In this document: piece after piece, positions 1 to 7,032 of the stretch | Layout of the letters: the number at the start of each line of letters is the position of its first letter | Numbering within the stretch: position 1 is the stretch's first letter | Source: CAWEZN01 sp964498015 | GTDB taxonomy: Bacteria > Zixibacteria > MSB-5A5 > GN15 > PGXB01 | Direction of reading: 5' to 3' | DNA length: 23,065 nt | Assembly: GCA_964498015.1 (NCBI GenBank) | Contig: CAZCFT010000031.1 | Location: forward strand, 1 to 23,065 | Made by a program: the position numbers and the translations under genes | The notes under the pieces: generated by a model | What the model saw: the letters and a program-made list of their open reading frames with translations, nothing else | What the model was told of the DNA's origin: nothing | The model's database searches: none

Positions 1-174
1 GGCCTTCTTGTCCCGCCGGATGATGCCGCCCGGCTGGCCGACGCCATCCTGCGCTTGGTTAAAGATCACAGGCTCAGGACACAGATAGCCATGGACGGGT
101 ATAAAAAGGCTCTGGCGAATTTTTCCTCGGAATCTTCGGCCAAGAGATACGCCTCCATTTTCCGAGGGAACTAA
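1..174 (+). CDS. Glycosyltransferase, C-terminal fragment (5' end outside window)
   Basis: This is an open frame from base 1 to a TAA at 172-174, giving 57 residues. The visible tail begins GLLVPPDDAARLADAIL and ends in a helical segment with ALANFSSES and AKRYASIF. That is the usual C-terminus of GT-B fold, family 4 glycosyltransferases: a 'G-x-LVPP-x-D' nucleotide-sugar loop, a helix with 'LADAILRL', then an 'F-S-x-E' motif and a closing helix. Such enzymes transfer sugars from nucleotide-sugar donors to surface polysaccharides or lipids at the cytoplasmic face. Donor and acceptor cannot be told from this fragment. A short 7-bp hairpin without a T-tract follows the stop (175-191). Confidence 0.7.
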   Translation, partial: GLLVPPDDAARLADAILRLVKDHRLRTQIAMDGYKKALANFSSESSAKRYASIFRGN

Positions 175-283
175 ATTGTTCACAGAACAATCCACAGCAG
201 TTCTTGGAAGTTTCGGATTAGTAGCCAAATTTCCCGAAATTCGGTTGCTTCATAAAAATCCAGATAGACCCGTCTTTTGACTC

Positions 284-1684
284 CTACAAATCATCCGGGT
301 TCTCCGTCATTCGGCGCAGGTCAAGCGCCTTGTCTAAGGTCGCCTTATCTGCCAGATTCTGTTCCGCGGCCAACTCACGCACCGAGCGATCTTCCTTGAA
401 AGCCTGTTGAGCCAGTTTGGCGGCCTTATGATATCCGATCATTGGATTCAACGCCGTCGCCAGTGATGTGCTTCTCTCGGCAAACCGAAGACAGACCTCA
501 TCATTGGCGCCAAGTCCGCCGATACATTTCTCGGCAAAGGCATTCATCCCGCCGGCGAGAATCTGAATTTCCTGAATAAGATTATACGCCATCACCGGCA
601 TCATTACATTAAGCTCCAACTGGCCCGCCTGTGAGGCATGAAGAATGCAGGCATCATTTCCCAAAGCGTGGGAGCAAACCATGTTAAGCATCTCCGGCAT
701 CACCGGGTTGACTTTCCCCGGCATGATTGATGACCCGGGCTGAAGCGCCGGCAGTCGTATTTCATTAAATCCGGTTCTGGGGCCGGAAGCAAGGAGTCGA
801 ATATCGTCGGCTATTTTTTTTAAACCTGTTACAAGCGTCCGCAATGCCCCAACGAAACTGACCACGGCGTCGAAGCTCTGCATCGCCTCAAACATATTTT
901 CCGCGGTACGAAAATCTTGCCGGGTTTTTTCGTTGATATACTTTATTGCAGATTTTCTGTACCCTTTAGGGCTATTTAGCCCTGTCCCCACAGCTGTGCC
1001 GCCAATTGCCAGCTCTTTGAGACCGTCCAGCGCCTGCAAAATGCGCTTTTTATCCAGCCGCATCATAGCGGCATAGGCGCTAAATTCCTGTCCGAGGCGT
1101 ATCGGGACGGCATCCTGAAGATGCGTCCGCCCGCATTTTATCACATTGTCAAATTCCCTCTCTTTGCGGGACAATTCCTTCTCCAAATTGTCAACAGCGG
1201 GGAAAAGCTTGGTAATAGTCTCCAGAACAGCGGCAATATGAACAGCAACATGAATTGTATCATTGGTGGATTGCGCCATATTGACATGGTCATTGGGGTG
1301 GATTAGTATATATTCGCCGCGCTTCCCGCCTAATATTTCAGCCGCACGATTGGCGATAACTTCATTCATATTCATATTCTGCGAGGTGCCTGCTCCGGCT
1401 TGAAAAAGATCAACCACAAATTGGTTGGACATCTTGCCTGAGATGACTTCTTCAGCCGCCAAAACAATCGCTCCGCCAATTTTCTTGTCCAATGCCTTAC
1501 AATCCATATTGGCCCTGGCGGCGCCGTATTTAATAATCGCCTGCGCACGGACAAATTCAGGTTGAAGACGCAATCCGCTTACGGGGAAATTTCTGATCGC
1601 GCGCGTGGTCTGAGCGCCGTAATATGCGCCCACCGGGACTTTAACCTCCCCCAATGTATCTATCTCAATCCGATATTCTTCCAT
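284..1684 (-). CDS. aspA: Aspartate ammonia-lyase (aspartase/fumarase superfamily)
   Basis: The 466-aa protein spans the full length of the class II fumarase/aspartase family. These homotetrameric cytosolic enzymes reversibly add ammonia (aspartase) or water (fumarase) to fumarate. Visible signatures are AGAGTSQNMNMNE (about 97-109), HPNDHVNMAQSTND (about 129-142), GRTHLQDAVPIRLGQE (185-200, with H188) and the mobile signature loop GSSIMPGKVNPVMPE (317-331), which carries the catalytic Ser and Lys324. The loop variant KVNPVMPE and the following AGQLELNVM resemble Bacillus-type aspartase more than E. coli FumC (KVNPTQ). Some actinobacterial fumarases also have KVNPV, so fumarate hydratase remains possible. 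AAGGAG lies 11 nt before the ATG. The gene appears monocistronic and is transcribed away from the small ORF at 1902. Confidence 0.8.
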   Translation of the reverse strand: MEEYRIEIDTLGEVKVPVGAYYGAQTTRAIRNFPVSGLRLQPEFVRAQAIIKYGAARANMDCKALDKKIGGAIVLAAEEVISGKMSNQFVVDLFQAGAGTSQNMNMNEVIANRAAEILGGKRGEYILIHPNDHVNMAQSTNDTIHVAVHIAAVLETITKLFPAVDNLEKELSRKEREFDNVIKCGRTHLQDAVPIRLGQEFSAYAAMMRLDKKRILQALDGLKELAIGGTAVGTGLNSPKGYRKSAIKYINEKTRQDFRTAENMFEAMQSFDAVVSFVGALRTLVTGLKKIADDIRLLASGPRTGFNEIRLPALQPGSSIMPGKVNPVMPEMLNMVCSHALGNDACILHASQAGQLELNVMMPVMAYNLIQEIQILAGGMNAFAEKCIGGLGANDEVCLRFAERSTSLATALNPMIGYHKAAKLAQQAFKEDRSVRELAAEQNLADKATLDKALDLRRMTENPDDL

Positions 1685-1721
1685 ATCGTCTCCAACTCCT
1701 TGCTCAATTGAATTTCTACAA

Positions 1722-1750
1722 ACGGTATCGACCTTCGATTAGCATGTCAA
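1722..1750 (-). promoter_or_regulatory. Candidate sigma-70 type promoter for the aspartase gene
   Basis: On the minus strand a perfect TTGACA (complement of 1745-1750) is followed after exactly 17 nt by TACCGT (complement of 1722-1727, 3/6 match to TATAAT). Predicted transcription start is near 1714, leaving about a 30-nt leader that contains the AAGGAG ribosome-binding site. The spacing and the consensus -35 support the call. The -10 is weak. Confidence 0.45.
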
Positions 1751-1788
1751 GTCATTTTTCGGCGCCAGCTTTGATCCAATGTTTTTTG

Positions 1789-1817
1789 TTGACAGGCCAA
1801 TTATAAACTTATAGTCT
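1789..1817 (+). promoter_or_regulatory. Candidate promoter for the small Cys/His protein gene
   Basis: A perfect TTGACA at 1789-1794 is followed by TATAGT (1810-1815, 15-nt spacer) or TAGTCT (1812-1817, 17-nt spacer). Neither combination is ideal, but it is the only consensus -35 in the 217-nt gap, and it points toward the small ORF at 1902. Confidence 0.35.
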
Positions 1818-1901
1818 TTATGTCATTAGTAGTCAGGTTGGACCTTTGCATGATGCAATCAGGCATCACAAGGGAATAATTTAACAGGAGGAAACCAGAG
1901 G

Positions 1902-2024
1902 ATGGTCAAGAAGGTGAAAAAGGTTGCCAGGAAAGTTGCCTGCGCGGCTAAGACCAAAGATGGTAAGAGATGCAAGCGGATGGTAACTACGCCCGCCAAA
2001 TTCTGCTATCTGCATAAGAAGTAG
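1902..2024 (+). CDS. Small basic Cys/His (putative zinc-binding) protein, 40 aa
   Basis: The ORF has 40 codons with an excellent AGGAGG (1886-1891) ten nt before the ATG and a strong intrinsic terminator 18 nt after the stop, so it is very likely expressed. The first 12 residues are Lys/Val/Arg-rich (MVKKVKKVARKV). After them come C14, a TKDGKRCKR segment with C23, then FCYLH with C34 and H37. The CX8CX10CX2H pattern with 'TKxGxxC' and terminal 'YCxxH' resembles the short zinc-knuckle-like domains found in many bacterial and phage proteins (DUF5763-like, from memory). Metal binding and possible nucleic-acid contact are inferences from composition. It stands alone between the lyase and the chemotaxis operon. 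Confidence 0.75.
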   Translation: MVKKVKKVARKVACAAKTKDGKRCKRMVTTPAKFCYLHKK

Positions 2025-2041
2025 AAGTCATCTTATATTCT

Positions 2042-2072
2042 AAAGGGCGGTCATGCGACCGCCCTTTTTTTT
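2042..2072 (+). terminator. Rho-independent terminator, possibly bidirectional
   Basis: An 11-bp perfect stem AAAGGGCGGTC / GACCGCCCTTT (2042-2052 with 2057-2067) encloses an ATGC loop and is followed by T through 2072. It terminates the small ORF at 1902. It also lies just beyond the cheB stop on the other strand. There the U-tract is only TTTA, so termination of the che operon here is plausible but weaker. Confidence 0.9.
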
Positions 2073-2081
2073 ATGGAAATT

Positions 2082-3104
2082 CTATAGATTCTTTAATATA
2101 TCCGCGGGAATTTTATCAAGCGGGGAAACTTTTTCTATTCCCCCCAATTTTATTGCTTCTTTCGGCATGCCGAATACCACCGAAGTAGCTTCATCCTGGG
2201 CAATCGTGTAGGCCCCATTTTGCTTCATCTCAAGAATCCCTTCAGCGCCGTCAGCGCCCATACCTGTCAAAATAACGCCGACTGCGTTGGCTCCTGCGTA
2301 TTTCGCCACCGATTTGAAGAGCACTTCAACCGAAGGGCGATGTCTGTTTACCAGCGGCCCGCCGGTAACTCTCACGAAATAATTGGCCCCGGATCTATTT
2401 AGCGCCATGTGATGATTCCCCGGAGCAATTAAAACTTTCCCTGGAACGACGGTGTCGCCATCCACCGCCTCGGACACTTCAACCTCGCATATTTCATTTA
2501 ATCTATTGGCAAAGGCGCGAGTAAAATTTTCCGGCATATGTTGCACAACTACTGTACCGGCAGTATTTGCCGGAAGAACCGAGAGAATGGCCTGAAGAGC
2601 CTGAGTTCCGCCGGTCGAGGCTCCTATAGCAAGAATCTTATTGGTGGTCTTGCTCAAAGCCAGCTTAGGCGGCGTGGATGACCGTATCTCGGAATCGGTC
2701 CTCTTGATAAGCTTAACCTGGGCGGCGGCTTTAATCTTTTCGATCAGTTCGACCGACATATCGCCGACCGAATATGATGCTCCCGGCTTACACATCACGT
2801 CGACCGCGCCGGAATCAAGAGCTTCCATCGCTAAATCGCCCCCTTTGGCAGTCAACGATGACACCACAATTGTCGGAACCGGATAGTACTTCATCAATTT
2901 GCGCAGAAAAGTCAGTCCGTCCATCCGCGGCATTTCAACATCGAGAGTCAAAACATCCGGCTTAAGCTCAACGATCTTGTCCCGTGCGGCATAGGGATCG
3001 GGAGCAGTTCCCACAACCTCAATTCCTGGATCGCGGGCTAACTCGGAGGAGAAGATTTTTCGTACTACCGCCGAATCATCGACTACCAGCACCCGTATGC
3101 TCAT
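2082..3104 (-). CDS. cheB: Chemotaxis response regulator protein-glutamate methylesterase CheB
   Basis: The 340-aa protein has the standard two-domain CheB build. The N-terminal receiver domain (1-120) has the acidic pair D9/D10 in VLVVDDS, phospho-acceptor D55 in TLDVEMP, and Lys in MCKPG. A variable linker follows. The C-terminal esterase/deamidase domain (about 155-340) has the catalytic triad S163 (GASTGG), H189 (VVQHMP) and D285 (GMGADG). CheB removes methyl groups from chemoreceptor glutamates and deamidates glutamines, and CheA phosphorylation activates it. It is the last gene of the operon. Its start overlaps the end of the CheX-like gene by 29 nt and is preceded by AGGA five nt from the ATG. 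Confidence 0.97.
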   Translation of the reverse strand: MSIRVLVVDDSAVVRKIFSSELARDPGIEVVGTAPDPYAARDKIVELKPDVLTLDVEMPRMDGLTFLRKLMKYYPVPTIVVSSLTAKGGDLAMEALDSGAVDVMCKPGASYSVGDMSVELIEKIKAAAQVKLIKRTDSEIRSSTPPKLALSKTTNKILAIGASTGGTQALQAILSVLPANTAGTVVVQHMPENFTRAFANRLNEICEVEVSEAVDGDTVVPGKVLIAPGNHHMALNRSGANYFVRVTGGPLVNRHRPSVEVLFKSVAKYAGANAVGVILTGMGADGAEGILEMKQNGAYTIAQDEATSVVFGMPKEAIKLGGIEKVSPLDKIPADILKNL

Positions 3105-3576
3105 AGCTTCCTGTCCTTAAGGTTAAAGTGGTTATTACCGGATATTGTTCAATCAAATGGCAGGAGTAATCTTTCTGCTCGATGGTCGAAAAGAATTCCT
3201 CTCGATTCAGTTCCATAATCTGTGGGGCGGAGAGATTGAATAACGCCTTGTGCCCAAATAGCTTGGTCAAGAGCTGTCCGGTGATTATATTTAATATCTC
3301 CTTGACCGCATCAATATATTTTTCCCGGTCTTCGGTTTCGCCCGCATCTTCACCGAGGATATTCGACGAAAGCTCACGGCACATCTCAATGGGTAGAATA
3401 AGAGAGACGTCTCCCTCCGCATCCCCGGAAAATGTAATGGTGACCAAGAACAACTCAAGATCATCAAAAGAAATTCCGTCAGCAAGATTGGCCGGTTCTG
3501 GAAAGAGGAAAGCGGTCTGTTCGAACACCTTGCTGACTACCTCGTTAAGCGATTCCATGCAATTATGATCTGTCAT
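3076..3576 (-). CDS. CheX/CheC-like chemotaxis phosphatase family protein (second copy)
   Basis: The 166-aa protein starts at the ATG of MTDHNCMES. That start has GGAGG six to seven nt upstream and overlaps the preceding receiver gene by 14 nt; a longer in-frame start at 3612 has no such support. The central segment EILNIITGQLL (from residue 93) carries the ExxN pair (E93, N96) of CheX/CheC/FliY phosphatases, which place these side chains to activate water on CheY-P. The surrounding alternation of beta strands (VTITFSGDAEGDVSLILP) fits the CheX fold. It lies directly after a stand-alone receiver, which is the likely substrate. Assignment rests on motif and context, since overall similarity to the other CheX in this operon is low. 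Confidence 0.75.
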   Translation of the reverse strand: MTDHNCMESLNEVVSKVFEQTAFLFPEPANLADGISFDDLELFLVTITFSGDAEGDVSLILPIEMCRELSSNILGEDAGETEDREKYIDAVKEILNIITGQLLTKLFGHKALFNLSAPQIMELNREEFFSTIEQKDYSCHLIEQYPVITTLTLRTGSYEHTGAGSR

Positions 3577-3955
3577 GAGTAACCTCCAGAATCTTGTCAA
3601 TGATTTCCTCAACAGTCTCGGGAGTAAATGGCTTTCTGATATACTCCCTGACGCCTTTGTCCTTCAGCTCCCCTATTCTGGTGGCGCTGCCATCCGTGGA
3701 GATGACAATCACCGGAAGGTCTTTTAGCAAACCGTCCTGCGCCATAGAGTTTATCAATTCAATTCCGGTCATGACCGGCATATTGAGATCTGTCAGGACC
3801 AGATCAATCCAGTTCCCCTGAAGACATTCCAGCGCTTCTTTGCCGTTGCCGGCTTCAAAAATTTGGTTGATTTCCAATTTTGTCATCTTCAGTGTCTTGG
3901 TTAATATGGAACGAATCGTTTTCGAGTCGTCCACTATTAGAATATTAAAAGCCAT
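3563..3955 (-). CDS. CheY-like single-domain response regulator (second copy)
   Basis: The 130-aa receiver domain has no output domain. It has D9/D10 in LIVDDSK, phospho-acceptor D56 in TDLNMP, Ser/Thr in VISTDGS and K108 in RKPF, so it should be phosphorylated by CheA. The ATG overlaps the HDOD gene stop by one base (TAATG) and has an almost perfect GGGAGGTGA Shine-Dalgarno sequence seven nt upstream. It differs clearly from the other CheY of the operon: 'LNMP' against 'WNMP', and a longer loop after the phosphorylation site. It may act as a phosphate sink or drive a different output, perhaps through the neighbouring HDOD protein. Confidence 0.93.
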   Translation of the reverse strand: MAFNILIVDDSKTIRSILTKTLKMTKLEINQIFEAGNGKEALECLQGNWIDLVLTDLNMPVMTGIELINSMAQDGLLKDLPVIVISTDGSATRIGELKDKGVREYIRKPFTPETVEEIIDKILEVTHDRS

Positions 3956-4836
3956 TATTTCGTCACCTCCCGAACGCCTTTTGAGGCAGGCATCTCTTTG
4001 AAAACATTTTCAATGTCTTCCAATGTCATTACCGTCTGGCTCACTGCCAACTCTATAATATTACTCGTAATATTCATTCTCTTTGCCGAATTATCGCTGA
4101 AATGGTGTTGTAACTCATCTCGGCCGAATCCAAATCCCTCCATCAAGGAAATTGAATTGGCAATATGAACAATGTCTATTGCCGGCGTGATATTGGGGGC
4201 TTCGTCCGGGTTATGGTGCCATCTGACACAGTCAACTATAATTCCCGGAAATCTCCAGCTTTCGGCTATCAAGGCCCCGATTTCGGCATGATCTATGCCC
4301 ATCACTTCTTCTTCCGCCTTTTCAAAAGATATCCCTCTCCCGTCAACTCTTGACTGGATTTCATCAAAATGGGAGGCCATAAATTCGCCCAGGACGATCT
4401 TGCCCATATCATGCAGGAGCGCTCCGGTATATATTGTTCCCGCGTCCCGGACTCGCAATAAACTGCAAAGAGATTCCGACATCAGCGCCACGGAAAGCGA
4501 ATGCTTCCATAGTTTCTCATCGCCCAGTTCATATCCTGCGATAGGGTTCTTAAGATTCGAATATATAAGGGAAGATATGGCGATCTGGAAAATCCATTTG
4601 GTCCCCAGCCTGAATGCCGCCTCTGAAATCGAATTTACCGGGCTCCGGAACCCCAGAAATGCAGAGTTGGCCGCTTTTAGAACATTGGCTGTCAGGGCCG
4701 GATCATATTGAATTACTTTTGCTGTGTCGGAAATCCCGGACTCGGTGTCATTAATGACACGAAGCAATCTATTGGCCATGACCGGCAAAGTCGGAAACGA
4801 AGTTATCCGCGCCACTATTTGATCTTTCATATTCAT
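3955..4836 (-). CDS. HDOD domain signalling protein
   Basis: The 293-aa protein is almost entirely one HDOD domain: N-terminal FPTLPVMANRLLRVI, then IQYDPALTANVLKAANSA, a helical core, and the HD-type signature GALLHDMGKIVLGEF followed by IDHAEIGALIAESWRFP and VRWHH. HDOD proteins resemble HD phosphohydrolases, but most lack full catalytic sites and act in signalling, often partnered with receiver domains or c-di-GMP networks. The ATG overlaps the cheD stop as ATGA, with AGGAGG seven nt upstream. The gene lies between cheD and a lone receiver, which suggests the receiver may control it. Enzymatic activity cannot be concluded. Confidence 0.93.
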   Translation of the reverse strand: MNMKDQIVARITSFPTLPVMANRLLRVINDTESGISDTAKVIQYDPALTANVLKAANSAFLGFRSPVNSISEAAFRLGTKWIFQIAISSLIYSNLKNPIAGYELGDEKLWKHSLSVALMSESLCSLLRVRDAGTIYTGALLHDMGKIVLGEFMASHFDEIQSRVDGRGISFEKAEEEVMGIDHAEIGALIAESWRFPGIIVDCVRWHHNPDEAPNITPAIDIVHIANSISLMEGFGFGRDELQHHFSDNSAKRMNITSNIIELAVSQTVMTLEDIENVFKEMPASKGVREVTK

Positions 4837-5312
4837 AATTCAACCTCCTCTCTCGAGGATTTGATAGTTACCTGGCCGGCGCCAAGCTCAAGTCGAAGGG
4901 TTCGGGAGATTACTCCTCCCACATCGCTGGCCTTAATCATGATATTGTTTTTCCAGAGTAATTTGCGCAATACAAGAAAATTTCTTTCGCCGATATTGAA
5001 TATCTTATTCTGATCCATCAATTGAGAGCCGCCAGCCACTTTCACAATTAGACGGCTTTTAGAGCCCCCCAAAGCAATAACCTGCTTCAACAACTCCGGA
5101 ACGCCAGTATCCGCGAACATCGCCGGCTTGGCCACCGCCTTATCGGGAGCAATCTTAGAAAGAGGAAGCATATAGTGAATCATACCGCCCGCCTTTGTTA
5201 CCGGGTCGTAAACCGTCATGCCGATACACGAGCCCAAAGAGTAAGTTATCAGGACATCCTCGGGATTGTTGGATATTTTATAATCAGATATGCCGACAAC
5301 CAATAATGCCAT
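4833..5312 (-). CDS. cheD: Chemoreceptor glutamine deamidase CheD
   Basis: The chosen start is the ATG at 5312 (MALLVVGIS), giving 159 aa, the normal size. A longer frame reaches 5387 but would overlap cheR by 71 nt, whereas 5312 lies 4 nt after the cheR stop with AGGA upstream. The catalytic triad is visible: T23 in TYSLGSC, C29 in the same motif and H46 in GGMIHYMLP. VAGGSQLM and NIGERN follow, as in other CheD proteins. CheD deamidates receptor glutamines and, in Bacillus and Thermotoga, binds CheC to stimulate its phosphatase activity. With two CheX-like proteins here instead of a recognisable CheC, the regulatory partner is open. Confidence 0.96.
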   Translation of the reverse strand: MALLVVGISDYKISNNPEDVLITYSLGSCIGMTVYDPVTKAGGMIHYMLPLSKIAPDKAVAKPAMFADTGVPELLKQVIALGGSKSRLIVKVAGGSQLMDQNKIFNIGERNFLVLRKLLWKNNIMIKASDVGGVISRTLRLELGAGQVTIKSSREEVEL

Positions 5313-5316
5313 TGTC

Positions 5317-6120
5317 CTATTCCCTTTTGTAAATAGAAGGTTTGATGCATTTAAATCCATCGGATAAACCGGTGATACTCTCTGCATGTCCCACCAGAAG
5401 GTATCCTCCGGGCTTGAGCAACCGATGAAATTCGCCTACCATTCCGCATCGGATTTTTCTGTCGAAATATATCATCACATTTCTGCAAAAAATCATGTCC
5501 AGAGGTTTCTTCAATGGAAAGGGAGGGGAAGAGAGATTGAACTGCCGAAAAATCACCAACTTGCGGACCTGATCATTTATTGAATAAATAGTCTTGCTCC
5601 CCTCTTTCAATCGTGTGAAATATTTGCTTCTGAGAGCTTTGGGTATAGGGTCAACCTTCTCTTCTGTGTACTCTCCAATCGCCGAAACCTGCAGAACCCG
5701 GGAAGAAATATCGGTAGCCAGAATCTTTACTTCAACTCTACCGTTCCCGATCGCTTCTAGGGTCTCGATAGCCATAGTATATGGCTCTTCGCCGGTTGAC
5801 GATGCGGCCGACCAAAACCGAAAAGTATGTATGCCGCCGGCCATCCAATTCTCAATTGCCTGACGCATGAAATCGAAATGCGCCGGCTCTCTGTAGAAGC
5901 TCGTTACGTTGGTAGATATGGCATCCAACATGTGTTGAATTTCCTCGCCGCTATAATCCTGAATAACATAATCCAAATATTCTTCATAATCCGGCAGACG
6001 GAGATGGCGCATCCTCTTGGCAATCCTCGCCCTGACCAGGGCCTGCTTGTTATCTCCAAGAGTGATGCCGCTTCGGTCGTAAACAAGCTCCCTGATTCTA
6101 TTGAATGTGGAGTCTGTCAT
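5317..6120 (-). CDS. cheR: Chemotaxis protein-glutamate O-methyltransferase CheR
   Basis: This SAM-dependent methyltransferase methylates chemoreceptor glutamates, opposing CheB. The start chosen is MTDSTFNRIREL (267 aa), which matches the usual beginning of the N-terminal helical domain and has AGGCGG/GGAG just upstream. An in-frame ATG at 6183 would overlap the cheY stop as ATGA but has no Shine-Dalgarno sequence. The N-terminal domain has RMRHLRLPDYEEYLDYV and VTSFYREPAHF. The catalytic domain has the SAM motif WSAASSTGEEPYTMA and the DMIFCRNVMIYFD motif. No C-terminal TPR extension is present, so it is the minimal class of CheR. Confidence 0.96.
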   Translation of the reverse strand: MTDSTFNRIRELVYDRSGITLGDNKQALVRARIAKRMRHLRLPDYEEYLDYVIQDYSGEEIQHMLDAISTNVTSFYREPAHFDFMRQAIENWMAGGIHTFRFWSAASSTGEEPYTMAIETLEAIGNGRVEVKILATDISSRVLQVSAIGEYTEEKVDPIPKALRSKYFTRLKEGSKTIYSINDQVRKLVIFRQFNLSSPPFPLKKPLDMIFCRNVMIYFDRKIRCGMVGEFHRLLKPGGYLLVGHAESITGLSDGFKCIKPSIYKRE

Positions 6121-6179
6121 TACTCCGCCGCCTGAATCAAAATTAGGCGTGTCAATTTTCTCTTTATGTTTTACTGCCC

Positions 6180-6551
6180 TCATTTAGCGCAAGCCTGCAG
6201 GAATTTCTCTAATTTTGCCTGAATGTCCTTAGGGTTAAAAGGCTTTATCAGATAGTCATTGGCCCCGGATTTTATAGCTTCAATTACTTTCTCTTTTTCG
6301 GCTTCAGTCGTCACCATTACAACCGGCACTTTGTTATTGCTCAAACGAATCTTTTTCACGGCATCAATTCCCGTCATAGTCGGCATGTTCCAATCCATAA
6401 GAACCAGCCCGATATTGCCATCCTTGCCGAGGGTATCTATGGCTTCCTGACCATTGGAGGCCTCCAAAATGTCATTGACGCCCAGTTTTTTCAGCGCTCC
6501 AGTTATAATCTTGCGCATTATTTGAGAATCATCGACTATTAACACTTGCAT
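6180..6551 (-). CDS. cheY: Chemotaxis response regulator CheY
   Basis: This 123-aa single receiver domain has D7/D8 (LIVDDSQ), phospho-acceptor D53 in the CheY-typical MDWNMPTMTG, T81/T82 in VMVTTEAE and K103 in LIKPF. WNMP is characteristic of motor-binding CheY proteins, so this is the likely flagellar or other motility switch signal. AAGGAGG lies six nt before the ATG. The start overlaps the cheX 3' end by 23 nt, which would couple synthesis of the regulator to its presumed phosphatase. Confidence 0.97.
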   Translation of the reverse strand: MQVLIVDDSQIMRKIITGALKKLGVNDILEASNGQEAIDTLGKDGNIGLVLMDWNMPTMTGIDAVKKIRLSNNKVPVVMVTTEAEKEKVIEAIKSGANDYLIKPFNPKDIQAKLEKFLQACAK

Positions 6552-7032
6552 GAACTGCCTCCTTTTCTTGCTGTACAGCCTGTTTGAAACATACCGAAAG
6601 CGAGAACTCCCCTAAGGGGCTTTCAAATGGAACTGTCAGCCAAACCGTGTTGCTAAGGTTGGTGAGCTTATAGATGCTTCCTCTGACAACCGTAGGAAGA
6701 CTGAGGGAAATTGCATGCCCTTCGAATTTGGCTTTGGCATTCCCGGCTATTATATTGACCAGTTCGCCCACGCCGTCGATGATAGAGGAATCAATACCCC
6801 GAATTTCAACGCCAATCATTTTGCCTATCACTGCCAGCGCCGTCTTGACAGGCAATTTTAGGGCTACGATCCCTTGTGCGGTGCCGGAGAGACCTATAAC
6901 GCCGATTATATCGGGAGTCCCCTCAGCGTCTTCATTCAATACCGGATCTCCGGCCTCGACTGAGCACTCCAGCATACTTTCAAATGTCTCCGCGACCGAT
7001 TCAATGAATGGATTGATATTTTCTGCTTTCAT
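6529..7032 (-). CDS. cheX: CheY-P phosphatase CheX
   Basis: The 167-aa CheX-fold protein has the diagnostic helix DGVGELVNIIAGNAKA holding the ExxN residues E90 and N93 that catalyse CheY-P dephosphorylation in Thermotoga and Borrelia CheX. The N-terminal IESVAETFESML and the C-terminal strands (LTNLSNTVWLTVPFES) fit the family. It starts with an ATGA overlap with the FapA-like gene and has GGAG seven nt upstream. It is immediately followed by cheY, its likely substrate. Confidence 0.93.
   Translation of the reverse strand: MKAENINPFIESVAETFESMLECSVEAGDPVLNEDAEGTPDIIGVIGLSGTAQGIVALKLPVKTALAVIGKMIGVEIRGIDSSIIDGVGELVNIIAGNAKAKFEGHAISLSLPTVVRGSIYKLTNLSNTVWLTVPFESPLGEFSLSVCFKQAVQQEKEAVHASVNSR

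Noticed and set aside
175..191. ATTGTTC-ACA-GAACAAT hairpin after the glycosyltransferase gene as a terminator
   Set aside because: The 7-bp AT-rich stem has no following T-tract; may be chance or a weak processing site.
284..1684. Class II fumarate hydratase as first choice
   Set aside because: The signature loop KVNPVMPE and following AGQLELNVM are closer to Bacillus aspartase; kept as the alternative in the feature entry.
3577..3612. Longer N-terminus for the second CheX-like protein (start at 3612)
   Set aside because: It would extend deep into the receiver gene and lacks a ribosome site, whereas ATG 3576 has GGAGG at proper spacing.
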